Assembly (NCBI GenBank): GCA_015039465.1
Contig: MU130237.1
Location: forward strand, 434,001-498,000
Reading direction: 5' to 3'
Length of the DNA: 64,000 bases
Source of the DNA: Phlegmacium glaucopus
Lineage: Eukaryota; Basidiomycota; Agaricomycetes; Agaricales; Cortinariaceae
The first letter of the stretch is position 1, and each line of letters begins with the position of its first letter. Of this stretch, positions 36,346 through 46,476 are shown piece by piece. Both the position numbers and the translations under genes were made by a program. Below the pieces are notes generated by a model, which saw only the letters and a program-made list of their open reading frames with translations, searched no databases and had not been told where the DNA came from.

Positions 36346-37938
36346 ATGTTATCGTTTAATCTTATCCTTATCGCGCTCCCCCTCACCCACGCCTTGGTAC
36401 TCCAGAAACTGCACGAATATGATGATCATGACCACTCCCATAATGTTCGCATATCTCTCCCTAGTCAGACTTGGTATCATCCACAGGACCACCCAGTCCA
36501 CGCCTTGTTCAAGCGTGCTGCCGAAGCAAATGGTACAAGCTACGCGCCAGTAGGTTCCCCTGGTACGCCAACTTGCATCCACATGCCAAAAAGTATTTAT
36601 TTTTTTTCCAGCATGGTCAGCCGGTTTTCCAGCCCCCGGGCTCACCCTTCCGGATCCAAAAACACTCCCTGCACCATGGGTCAACGCTCTGAATTCGGCT
36701 ATTGCAGCCGGCAAAATTCCTAATATCTCTGTATCTTCTAATACTCCGGGGACAAATCCTGTCTACCCAGTTGGCTTCAACCCCAACAGTCCTCAAGTTT
36801 GTTCAGCAACATACAAATGTAGAATTCCGGGTGATATATGGGATTCTCCTGATGGAGTCTTTGCTAGCGCTTTTGATGACGGCCCCACTCCAGTCAGTTC
36901 TTTCAATCTTTTTCTTGATCTGCCACATACTCAGCGACCAACCAGTCCACCACCCAGCTCCTTCAATTTTTGACTTCAAAGAATAAGACAACAACCCATT
37001 TCATGATCGGTTACAACATCATTTATTACCCATCTCAATTTTTGGCCGCATTCCAGAGTGATCATGATATCGCCGTTCATACTTGGACTCACCCGTATAT
37101 GACTACTCTTAATAACCTTGATGTTTTGGGCGAGGTGCGTCACTACATAGATCAGAAAGGCAGCTGGCTCAATTACAAAATATCAGCTTGGATGGACGAT
37201 GCAACTGATCGCCAATTCCACCGGAGGCCGTCTCCCCAAATTTTGGAGACCACCTTACGGTGATTCAGATGTCAGGGTTACTGCCATTGCCAGAGAGGTC
37301 CGCATCATATCGTATATATACTGAACTACTTATTTATTTATTTTCAGGTGTTCAACCTGCAAACTGTAGTTTGGAATCAGGAGTAAGCTTCTTACATTTT
37401 ATGTGATCCACATAATTCTAAAAAAAAAAACATTAGTTCGGCCGATTGGCATCAAACCACGACCCCTCCGATCCAGGCCAGCTTAACGCAATTCCTAACA
37501 GGTCCGTAATTGGGTCTGTGCGGAACGGCGATACTCACCGACTTTTATTTAGGTCCTAAGAGCCCCGGGCTTATAGTTCTAGAGCATGAGCTCACAGATG
37601 TCACTGTTGGCGGATTTATCAATTCTTATGATATGATCAATTCAAATGGATGGAATTTTCAATCGCTTGCTCAAGTTATAGGCGGAGGCCGTTCATATCT
37701 AAATGCCCAGAACTCTTCGTCAAACGACGTTGTACAGACCCCCATTGTCTCGTCATCGTCCTCCACTACTTCAACCAGCACCATTTCTACGAGCATTTCT
37801 GGAACTTCAACGACAGCAGCCGTTATTGCTACATCATCAAGTAAACAAGGTTCCTCTGCGACAAATTTATGGACGACCTGTCCATCGACGACCTTGTTGC
37901 TTGTGACCCTTTTCAGCGTCGCCGTCCTGTGTTCATAA
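36346..37938 (+). CDS. Chitin deacetylase with GPI-type C-terminus
   Basis: Seven exons (36346-36562, 36612-36896, 36935-37134, 37187-37297, 37348-37382, 37437-37501, 37553-37938) give 432 residues. The signal peptide is [16 protein letters not shown]. The carbohydrate esterase 4 (NodB) motifs are present: [46 protein letters not shown] and [11 protein letters not shown] Ser/Thr-rich stalk and a hydrophobic tail ([15 protein letters not shown]) suggest GPI anchoring. The enzyme turns wall chitin into chitosan. The second intron (36897-36934) is only 38 nt; it was chosen because it keeps the frame between DDGPTP and STTQLLQFL. Convergent with the kinase gene. Confidence 0.92.
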
Positions 37939-38498
37939 CGCTGATCTTCCACCACGTGGGGGTTTTTTAAGGCGGATTTTCGTTCTCTTTTTAGATATCT
38001 AGTCATTACATGGACATACAAAGTGGATCTCTTCGCTCACACATATCATATGGACAAATTGCAATCCGGATTAGTATCATTCCTTTACAAGCAATCCTCT
38101 TCATTTGGACTTGGAAGGCTACCATTTATTTTATTTTAATTTCACCTTTACGAGTAATTGGTTATAACGGACTCTCCTTTGTGTACAAGATTTACGAGTA
38201 GTATCTCTATGAGCAATATGGTTGTTATTTGTGGTTGTCATTCATTAAGTAAACATCTCTTGGGTCCGTCGCGTCGTAAAATATCGTTAGGGTATATGTG
38301 GTTAAAGGAAACTTTAGAAAACTGGATCAGTGCAAGTTGAAACGTTCAGAAATCCGTGAATGGTTGGGTAATGAAAAAACTAGAACGGTAATAAATAAAG
38401 TTATATGGCGAACAAGGCGGTGGTGAAGAGAAGAGAGAAAAGCGTCAAGGGGATCAACAACTTAAAGTGAAGGCGATCAAAGGCCAAAATCAGGCGCG
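37939..38498. other. Convergent 3' flanks of the chitin deacetylase and kinase genes
   Basis: 560 bases of AT-rich sequence without a recognisable gene. Short open frames on both strands lack motifs. Likely the two 3' untranslated regions and terminators. Confidence 0.4.
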
Positions 38499-40821
38499 TT
38501 ATGACGACAATATGCTGGGCCATTTGAGCTTCAGGCCCTCCAGCCAGCGCATGTAGAGAAGTTCTGCGATTGGGGACTTTCTTGTTGAAGACGATGTCGG
38601 TATATCATTCGTCGGAGCTAATGGAGGAGAGTTGGCGTGACCAGAAGTAGGAGGTAAGCCAGATATCTCTTCCTGCTCTTCTGTGACCACGAGGCCCTTG
38701 GATGTCATTTCACTCTTTCGTATTATCCGTTTATGAGGGAATAGACTGTGCGATGTCTGAACATGCTGCTTTACAGAAGAATTACTGAAGCAGTCACGAG
38801 TCAGAAAGGAATGTCAGAAGGGTAAATAAATGAAACGACATACTCATTGATACCCTGCAATATATCGAGGATAACATTATACGCCAGTTGGGGGTTTGCG
38901 TCCTTCAGCTCAGCAAATCCTCTTTGTAGCATGCTTAAAGATTCAATCTCTCGGGCATCCATGTCATCTCTGATAGTCTAGAACCAAAAAAAACTCATGT
39001 GGGTGAGAAATCTCAAAGAGAAACTTGTGAAGAACGCACGTTGCTCAAGATGGGCAAAATAACTTCGTCTACCATTAACCCTCCCGCTCTCGCAGTCTCA
39101 TTCGAGGCACGTCGAGGAGTGGCGGGAGAAGTAGGGCCACCTTCTTTACGCAGACTCCCGACAAATTCAGATGACAGCCTGAGTGAACCGACAGGATCGA
39201 CTTTTTTCACTGGACGTATGGTATCTACCCCGGTGCCGAGATCGGCGGGTCTCAATACTGTCCCCGTTCCTTCGACAGACGTCCGAGCCGCGTACGACGC
39301 ACGACGCGTAGAGCGTACTGATCCAGAGTACGCTGGCGGCGCACCTAATAATATAATTGATCAGGGAGGATAGGACGTTTAATAGAGGAATGTACCTGAT
39401 AGGGCCTCATCTGGGGTGTCGACAGGTTCGGGAGAGCGGGGCGGCTTTATAATAACAGTCGAATGAGCTGCGTCCGAACTCATTCCTATACCTATAATGG
39501 GACCACTGCCTCTGGTTGCGCCTTCGGAATCTATTGATTCATCCTCCTCGCTATCGTTAAATGGTTCACTATCTTCAGCGACCATAGCTGATGGTAAAAG
39601 GTCGTTCACGGTACCCTGATACGTCCCTAGGGCAGACATCGTCTTGACTGTATCGAAGTTCCAATCGCTTCGCATCGTGTTGTTAGCATCCCATGCTGCA
39701 TGACTCCTCACAGAAGCATGGGCAACGGTGCTTTTGTGAGGTGAACGAGCACGATAGTCTTGATATCGGGCAATAAGTTCTGTAAGATAAGACGTTTTCT
39801 TGGCTGTCCTGATAAATCGATGTTGGAGTAACTCGTTGGCAGTCGGTCGCTATTGATTTTTCTGTAAGTTAAATCAGGGCAGTCGGGAAAGATTCGACGT
39901 ACTGCTTTGGGGTCCTTGGTCAAACATTGGGAAACGAAATCCTTGAATGGATCGGAAAAGGCCCCCTCAAGTACGGGGGGCTTAGCTTTGGGTATCAGGA
40001 AAAGAACTCGCATGGGATGGTATTCGGCAAGCGGGGGTTCTCCCATTGCCATCTCAATCGCGGTGATTCCCAAGCTCCACATGTCGGCCTTTGCATCGTA
40101 ACCAGCCTGTCTAATGACTTCGGGAGCCATCCAGAATGGAGTTCCCACAAAAGTATGGCGAAGGGTATTTGTAAGTTGAGCTGCAACCCCAAAGTCTGCG
40201 AGCTTTACTTTTCCGGAGGACGAGAGAAGAACGTTGGCAGCTTTGATGTCTCGATGAATAGTGCCTTCTGTGTGCAAGTAATCGAGCCCTAGAAGAAGTT
40301 CACGACAGACGACAGCAATATGGGCTTCTGAGAAAACGCCAGGCTTCAAAAGATCTAGACAAGACCCGCCCGCAAGGTACTCCATGACGATCCATAACTT
40401 GTAAGCTACGACAAATGAGCCGTAGTATCGAGTAACATATTCTGAATCGCACTGTGCGAGACTTGCTATCTCTTGTTGGATCTCTGAGATGTCGTCATCC
40501 GAATCTTCCAAGTCTGTAGGAACCCTAGTGTGAGCCAAACACAAAGGGGTGGGACATCGAATCCATCATGCCTATTTGTTTGATAGCTACTATTCTTTTC
40601 GTCTCATTATGCATTGCCTTGTACACAGTGCCAAAACTACCGGTGCCCAACTTCTCGAGGAGAGTATACTGACTTGCAGGATTTGAACTTGGGACTGGAT
40701 AAGGTTCCCTCGGGGGAGTCTTCTGCTCCGCGCGGGGAGACGCTGGGGGTGAACGAGTGACCTGGGGCTGTAAATTAAGGTCAGAATTCGACTGTTTCTT
40801 CAACCGCAGAATTGAAGGCAT
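38499..40821 (-). CDS. Ste20-family protein kinase, germinal-centre-kinase type
   Basis: Six exons (40821-40572, 40513-39903, 39849-39396, 39344-39040, 38977-38844, 38784-38499) give 679 residues. The catalytic domain spans about residues 50-300: glycine loop [18 protein letters not shown] lysine, catalytic [23 protein letters not shown], and the Ste20 substrate signature [17 protein letters not shown]. The domain sits at the N-terminus and the regulatory tail at the C-terminus, as in GCK-III/Sid1/Kic1-type kinases, and there is no PAK-type CRIB. The tail is Ser/Pro/Thr-rich with a helical segment near the end ([20 protein letters not shown]). A role in septation or polarity is possible. The first intron has a GC donor (40571-40570, TAG|GCATGA) and is needed to link KQI to DLEDSDDD. 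Confidence 0.92.
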
Positions 40822-41296
40822 TGTGAAGGGAAGAACGATAGAGCGGAAGCATTCGACCCATCAAACATGTGTAACGATAAAATACACGTGCAGTAATAGT
40901 AACTCACCATTATCATACAGTGAGAATAATCATAGTCGAAGAGAGACAGACAAAATCGGACAAACAAATAACAACAGGGTCCGTAGCCCCAAAAGTTCTT
41001 CTATTCAAGGACCAAAGCTTTTATGTATTCAATCTCATCCCTTGTTGGTCAAATTACCGGACTCAAATGAAGAGAACTTGGCACGACCTCCAATGTCAAG
41101 GGCATATTGTCCTAGAGCGTGATGGTAAGGTTATGGATGATTTCTGGTGGTATCCTCTTGAATGTCTTTTATTCTTGCCTATCACTGATATATTGGATAG
41201 GGAACTGTATCGTTATCGTGTATAGAATTAATTAACCTTGGTATTTGTGGCCTCGACATGCACGACCGAAATCTAACTTGTATAAACACCAAGTCA

Positions 41297-41650
41297 TGCC
41301 GTTCGATTTCGCCTTCCCTACAGCTGCAGAGAACAAAAGACATTTGATAGAACTAGTAAAGAATCCCGACCTGCATGGCATCGACAATCTTAATAATATT
41401 CTGGAGATATGCGGTGATGACTTGAGCGAATACTATTCTCATCGACCGTCCATAGATGGACTTTTTTTTGAAAGGGTTCGAAGGAGAAGATTTCAGCAAG
41501 GGAACACAAATCGGGTCTAGATTTCGATTCGATGGCCTTATATATCCTGGTACTCAATCAATAGTCTGCCTTTACCCCAACCTCACCATGCACAAGAAAG
41601 GCTACGCGAAGTTGAAGTTGAAGTTGAACAAAGCTAGTTGGCCAACTTGA
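41297..41650 (+). pseudogene. Possible broken open frame with a poly-T frameshift
   Basis: An ATG at 41297 opens 74 codons (MPFDFAFPTAAENKRHLIEL, LNNILEICGDDLSEYYSHRP) and stops at 41520 after a basic run. Just after IDG there is a run of eight T (41461-41468). Reading past it in another frame gives 60 further codons (GFEGEDFSKGTQIGSRFRFD and more) up to the stop at 41650. The two halves could be one coding stretch broken at the T run, or a gene with an unseen intron. There is no family match and a real gene is not shown. Confidence 0.25.
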
Positions 41651-41654
41651 AAGC

Positions 41655-41782
41655 CTGGGGGTCCACAATGGACGCGGCTGTCATCCCTTGTGTAAACAAG
41701 TGATTTAAAAAAATATGAAACATACTATATATGGCAGGAGGTCCCTGGGGTCCATCGGCTACACAAGGATGCCGGGACAGGA
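41655..41782. repeat. Imperfect direct and inverted repeat with hairpins
   Basis: CCTGGGGGTCCA (from about 41659) recurs as CCTGGGGTCCA (from about 41744). Nearby, the first copy read on the opposite strand contains TACACAAGGGATG and the second copy contains TACACAAGGATG, so the unit is also present inverted. The first copy contains a GTCCACAATGGAC palindrome and the second can pair GTCC with GGAC and CGGC with GCCG. This looks like the remnant of a small transposon or foldback element; no coding capacity is seen. Confidence 0.4.
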
Positions 41783-41841
41783 ATTTTTCATATGACGTCA
41801 GAATTTATTTCTCAGGCTCTCCAGAACTCGTCAATAAGATA

Positions 41842-41912
41842 TGGTATCAAGAGCGGTGAGCCTTCTGACGACTACTCTCAAGCTTGGGTTCGATTCCTGC
41901 CAAGACCCGCAA
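41842..41912 (+). other. tRNA-like promoter element (A/B-box type) or retrotransposon primer site
   Basis: TGGTATCAAGAGC (41842-41854) is followed 32 bases later by GGGTTCGATTCC (41886-41897), which contains a perfect match to the RNA polymerase III B box (GGTTCGANTCC). The T-arm can pair CTTGG with CCAAG, but no complete tRNA clover-leaf folds. The first box also resembles the primer-binding sequence TGGTATCAGAGC of copia-type elements. It may be a decayed tRNA, a tRNA-derived SINE, or a retroelement leader. Confidence 0.4.
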
Positions 41913-42125
41913 GACCCTTGGAATCGGAGCATGAAATACAGAATACACAGGTCCAAGCTGGTTGATTTCATGGACCGCTCGCCCCGCTACCTTATAACCG
42001 CCGCGACAAGTTGAGCGCCAAGCACAATCGCCTATGAAGGAGCTTATATTTCCCTCTTAAAATATTCAAACCGACTGAATCCACCCCCCCCATTTCCAGC
42101 CATTTTCCCAACGCGTTAACGAATA

Positions 42126-43263
42126 ATGTCGTGGCAAAAGGCGGCTGATATTGGTAGTGCACCAATCCCCAAACCCCTCGAACAATTGTGCTCCCTTTCG
42201 CCTCATATGATCTTCCAAGTGCTGGTTGCGAGGTACGTCTCTGTCGGGACCCTGGCTGTGAGTTGATTGGTGCCTACCAACTGCTTTATTGGGCTGATTA
42301 GAGTCAGGTATTCTTTTGGGAAATTTTAAATAACATTTTCAATGATTACAAACTCCTCACCGAGCATCGGATACGTTTTCCGACAGTTGTGTATTTTATA
42401 TCGAGGTAAGCTTACTTTCTTCCGTTGCAGTTTTCCCCACTTATTGTCTTTTGTCACAGGGTATCTTGCTTGGGATTTATTATAAGCGTTGTGATATTAG
42501 AAAGTGAGGCCAGAGTTTCCACTACTATTTCATAACCAATGCTCAGATTCTTCTTCAGCAACACCTATTGCTAGGTGTGACTTGCTTGAAAAAGGGTTGG
42601 AAATTATCTACCCTTTCACTGTCATATCCTCGTCTCTCCTTTTCTTCTTCCGTACCCGGGCCGTGTTTGATAGAGACCCATGGGTAGTCGCCTTTTTTGC
42701 ATGCTCGTGGCTGGCTGTTGTAGCCGGATACTTGACGTTCATTATTAAAGTTGTACAAGTGAAGGCTATTCCAGGAACATGTCAAGTCCTCGCACACTTC
42801 AGGTCATTTGCAACGGCGGCAACTATCATCACCCTGATCAACGATACTCTTGTCTTCCTTGCTATAACATGGCGTTTGTTCTCTAATTCTTACGGTCGTC
42901 GCACAATCGGGGATAACATCAGAGTCTTTCTCTTTGGTGACTACCTGCCGGTATTTTCCAAGGCAATGTTACAAGCGGGACAGCTCTACTACTTGTTAGC
43001 ACTTCCATAACATATATCTCGTGCTTAACCAGCTAACAGGATTTTCCTTCCACAGGATCGTCGTTACCGTCAATCTCATAACGGTGATCATGTTATGCAC
43101 TCATTCGGTCCCTGCAATTCTTCAAGTAATATTCGTGGTTCCAAACGTCGTAATGATGAATATAATGACTTGTCGAGTATTCAGAAACACGATGTTAGGA
43201 ACCTTCACAGAGGTAGAGATTTCTAGCAGCGCTATTTTGGGTCGGCTCAGTACAGCATGCTAA
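42126..43263 (+). CDS. Seven-helix integral membrane protein of a basidiomycete family
   Basis: Five exons from ATG 42126 to stop 43263. Hydrophobic segments are AVFFWEILNNI, SCLGFIISVVIL, IIYPFTVISSSLLFFF, WVVAFFACSWLAVVAGYLTF, ATIITLINDTLVFLAITWRL, VVTVNLITVIMLCTH and AILQVIFVVPNVVMMNIMTC. The end CRVFRNTMLG resembles the conserved last-helix motif of large, expanded seven-helix families in mushroom-forming fungi. Membership in a receptor-like family is suggested, but no ligand or G-protein link is known. The N-terminus is short, with no signal peptide. Exon joins were chosen to keep the helices in frame. Confidence 0.72.
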
Positions 43264-44368
43264 GCTATCTCATTGTCTGTAGGTAGGAAAGTAGTTAAGA
43301 TTGGTTTCATATTTGTCTCAGTAGTTCTATATTTAGATCCTTGTGCCACATGATTACATAATTCGATCGAGAACCTGTTTTGGCCATTGGGCGGCACACA
43401 ATTTTTCGAGCTTCCTACAGCGCAAGCCAAGCCACAAAGTAATGCCGCCGCTTCCATCAGCAGGAGTCACAGATTCAAGACTGGTCGTTATTTGTAAATA
43501 TATATTAAGAAAGTATATGGTTCCATCTGGGTAAGACTACACAATGGAAGTCGGGCTAGCTGAGTTGTGGCTAGACAATGGCAGCGATTGAAATTTGAAA
43601 TATGATAAAAATACTGATCTTCCGTGGTTATAGACCAGAAAATTCGGATTGCAAATGGTTATGCGCGCAAAACAGTGCAACATCATTACCAAAAATGTCA
43701 ACAATCATACAACATTTGTTTTTCATCGACTCTGAAAGCTTGTGATAGTAATTTCGAAGGTTGTCATTGCATCGCGAAAGTTCGACTCATTTTTCTTGCG
43801 CTTTCCTTCTTTGATATCCAGCGAGACACCACTGGTTCAAATTACGGGTTGTAGCAAAGGTGACTGAGTGGAGCGAGATCATCCACGCGCCGCTGGGCGG
43901 ACCACCATCATATCGCTCCCCGCAATCGGTCTTCGAAGATTAGAACCTTGCTAAGGTAGAGGGTGGCTAGGGAAACGGATTTAGGCAACGGTTTCGAGCC
44001 GACGAAAACTCTCATCAGGGGGGATACAGCCTGACTGCTCGCCCTTCCAGATTACTGCTTAGGATTTTACTACTGAGCCTGAAAAACAAAGGAGTGATAG
44101 ATAGTTAGATCTTGTGCTGAGCAGGTGCGCCTCAAAATATCGAAGCTGACAGATCGTGGACCGGTTTCCCAGATTTTACCGGCGTCCATACAGCAAGACG
44201 ATGGTGGATTGAGTGGGCATTCTCCAGCCTTATTATATAATCAAGCTCCTCCTACGTTCCCTTCGGGCATGGACATGCATGATATTGGTAGAGAGAACAA
44301 AACATAAAACATGAGGCAGGAAAGGCGACCCAAAGATCAATATTTCCCAAATACCACTCATACCATCT
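43264..44368. other. 1.1 kb without a convincing gene
   Basis: Between the seven-helix gene and the RPL35 stop. Short open frames are present on both strands without motifs. The part at 43860-44100 is GC-richer and has local hairpins, listed separately. The rest is AT-rich and holds 3' flanks. Confidence 0.4.
43870..43919 (+). ncRNA. Candidate structured RNA: nested hairpin
   Basis: GGAGCGA (43870-43876) pairs perfectly with TCGCTCC (43913-43919). Inside, CGCC (43888-43891) pairs with GGCG (43896-43899) around a GCTG loop. The surrounding sequence to about 44090 is GC-rich and lacks a long open frame. I found no tRNA, U snRNA or snoRNA signature. Strand and gene boundaries are unknown. Confidence 0.22.
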
Positions 44369-44898
44369 TCAAGCCTTGACCGCGTACTTCCTGATAGGGA
44401 AGTTCTGGTCCTTCTTGCGTTGCTTGAGAGTTTTCAGCGACGCCTCATGCTACATGTGACTGAATCAGATGTCTTCAATGAACAACGCATAAAGCATGAC
44501 ACACCTTGGTCAACCTCCGCCTGATCGCCCTCGTCCTCTTCGGTCGCAAGTCCAGAGGAGCATACTTCTTTGTCTTGTAGAACTCTCGGAGGTTTTGGCG
44601 CGCTTTCTGGTTTATCACGGTCAAGACCCGAGCAATTGATTTTCGGACAGCAGAACTATAAGTCATTGTCAGTGGCCTGATACTCCAGCATAGACAGATC
44701 GAAAATACATTTTGGTCAATTTTGACGCTGACCCCCCAGCGATTTTCTGCACTCGTAGAGTGAGCAGCTCGTTCTTTAGCTCGTGTAGTTGCTTGATTAA
44801 ATCATTCTTGGATCTGAGAGGAATTAATTCAATGGTTTATCCCCGCGTTTGGCCTGTACGCACTTGGATTGGAGCTCGTAGGCCTTGACTTTAGCCAT
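44369..44898 (-). CDS. RPL35: 60S ribosomal protein L35 (uL29)
   Basis: Four coding exons from ATG 44898 to stop 44369. In order: [92 protein letters not shown], and the end [14 protein letters not shown]. This is the full uL29 protein, about 120 residues. It sits near the exit tunnel of the large subunit. A stretch upstream (around 44900-44970), with a GTCAGT donor and TTTTGCAG acceptor, looks like an intron in the 5' untranslated region, common in ribosomal protein genes. It is divergent from HIS6, 196 bp apart. Confidence 0.96.
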
Positions 44899-45094
44899 TT
44901 TAGTGTCTGCAAAATAATAATAGAACCAATGTTTCCAACAACGAGTGTAGAAATAACACTGACCTTGAGAGCGTCGTACTTTGTGATCACCAAATTGCAG
45001 GCTAGATTTGTGTCATGAACCTTATTTCTTCAACTGTAAAGCTGTTCTCACGCCCCGTTTTCTGTTCATCTTATCTTATCTTTGCTTTACCTTA

Positions 45095-46381
45095 ATGACA
45101 GCCCGCTCTAGTCTGTTCAGACCATGCATTGACTTGCACGATGGTCAGGTTAAACAAATCGTAGGAGGAACTCTTTCTGATAAGTTGCCTGAGTCTTTGA
45201 AAACCAACTTCGTCGCAACGTACGTCCATAACAGAAATCACAATCTCATTGACTTATATATCGGACACAGACAGAGCGCTGGGGTGTTTGCTCTTCTATA
45301 CAAGCAACATGGCCTTGAAGGCGGTCATGTTATTAAACTCGGTCCCGGAAACGACGAAGCGGTACTGGAAGCGTTATCATCTTGGCCAGGTTCGGCGACC
45401 TTACCTCCTTGTTCCCGAATTCTTAGATTGAAACTATTGCTCAGGCGGCCTTCAAGTAGGCGGTGGGATAAACGAGACCAATGCAAAGTTCTGGATTGAC
45501 GCAGGTGCCAGTAAAGTTGAATGGAATGTCGCTATTTCTGCGATTGAGTTCATTAACCTCGCTTGTAGGTAATTGTCACTTCATACCTCTTTCCTGACGG
45601 AAAGTTTTCTCTACAAAGATTGAAAGCAATATCTTTGGCAATTGGGAAGGAAAACCTTGTCGTTGACATTAGGTAAATTTTCATTGGCGTCTCCTTCGTG
45701 CTAATGTAGATCTACTTTTCAGTTGCCGCCGTCGAGGGAGCCAGTGGTTTGTAGCGATGAACAAATGGCAAGATATTACAGACATGGAAGTTTCACAAGG
45801 TATGCACCTTCTTTATTAGGTCTTTTAGATAGCTAATCTGTGTTAGAATCTGTACAGTTGCTCTCCGAATATTGCAGGTTTGCCTACAGCCATCTATGTG
45901 ATAGGTATCGCCCAACCTAAGATAGCACATAGTGAGTTTCTCATCCATGCTGCGGACGTGGAGGGACTATGTCAAGGGATTGATGAAGACCTTGTTTCGA
46001 GTCAGTCACATTGTTGATTTCTTTGACCTTTGACATTCTAAAGGGTAGGATGGTTAGAACTTGGTCAATGGGTAACAATTCCAACAACATATGCTGGAGG
46101 GGCTAAAGGTAAATTGCCCAAATTCTTAATCCCGTCTCTTCATTTGGTGAACTTGTATATAGATCTTTCGGATCTGGCTTTAGTCGATCAACTCTCTGGA
46201 GGTCGCGTTGACCTGACCTACGGGAGGTAAGTTGTGGTTCGCGAGCTTAGCTCATTTATGACACTCAGCATCGTTTTATAGTGCATTGGATATATTCGGC
46301 GGTGTGCAGGTCAAATTTGATGATCTGGTCAAGAGTAATGCTATTCGACAAGAAAAAAACAAGTTACTCCGTTTGCGTTGA
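45095..46381 (+). CDS. HIS6: ProFAR isomerase of histidine biosynthesis
   Basis: About eleven exons from ATG 45095 to stop 46381. The (beta-alpha)8 barrel shows [88 protein letters not shown], then [33 protein letters not shown] and [17 protein letters not shown]. The catalytic Asp (PCIDLHDG) and the Gly-rich phosphate-binding loops are intact. It converts ProFAR to PRFAR in the fourth step of histidine synthesis. Length about 260 residues, standard for fungal HIS6. The stop lies 95 bp from that of the next gene, which is convergent. Confidence 0.95.
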
Positions 46382-46476
46382 GGGTCGAGATTGATACAAA
46401 CACCTTATTTCTGTTGTACACGCATATTTGCAAGAAAGAGGGACTCATGGCATGAATCGTTGTGCATGGTCCATGA

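Larger units (their letters stand above)
40822..42125. other. Gene-poor patch with repeat and tRNA-like remnants
   Basis: This is 1.3 kb between the kinase promoter and the seven-helix protein gene. The first ~400 bases hold the kinase promoter and short open frames without motifs. A small open frame with a possible frameshift lies at 41297-41650, and a repeat and a B-box-bearing element at 41650-41900. Beyond 41900 I see only AT-balanced sequence leading into the next gene. Confidence 0.45.

Noticed and set aside
36891..36934. Frameshift in chitin deacetylase after the DDGPTP motif
   Set aside because: Using the GT at 36897 instead of 36894 restores the frame, so no break is needed.
41838..41912. 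A complete tRNA gene
   Set aside because: The B box is perfect, but the acceptor stem and T-stem do not pair properly and no anticodon arm fits; kept only as a tRNA-like element.
43850..44100. RNase P, SRP or spliceosomal RNA
   Set aside because: None of the invariant boxes I know for these RNAs is present; kept as an unclassified hairpin.
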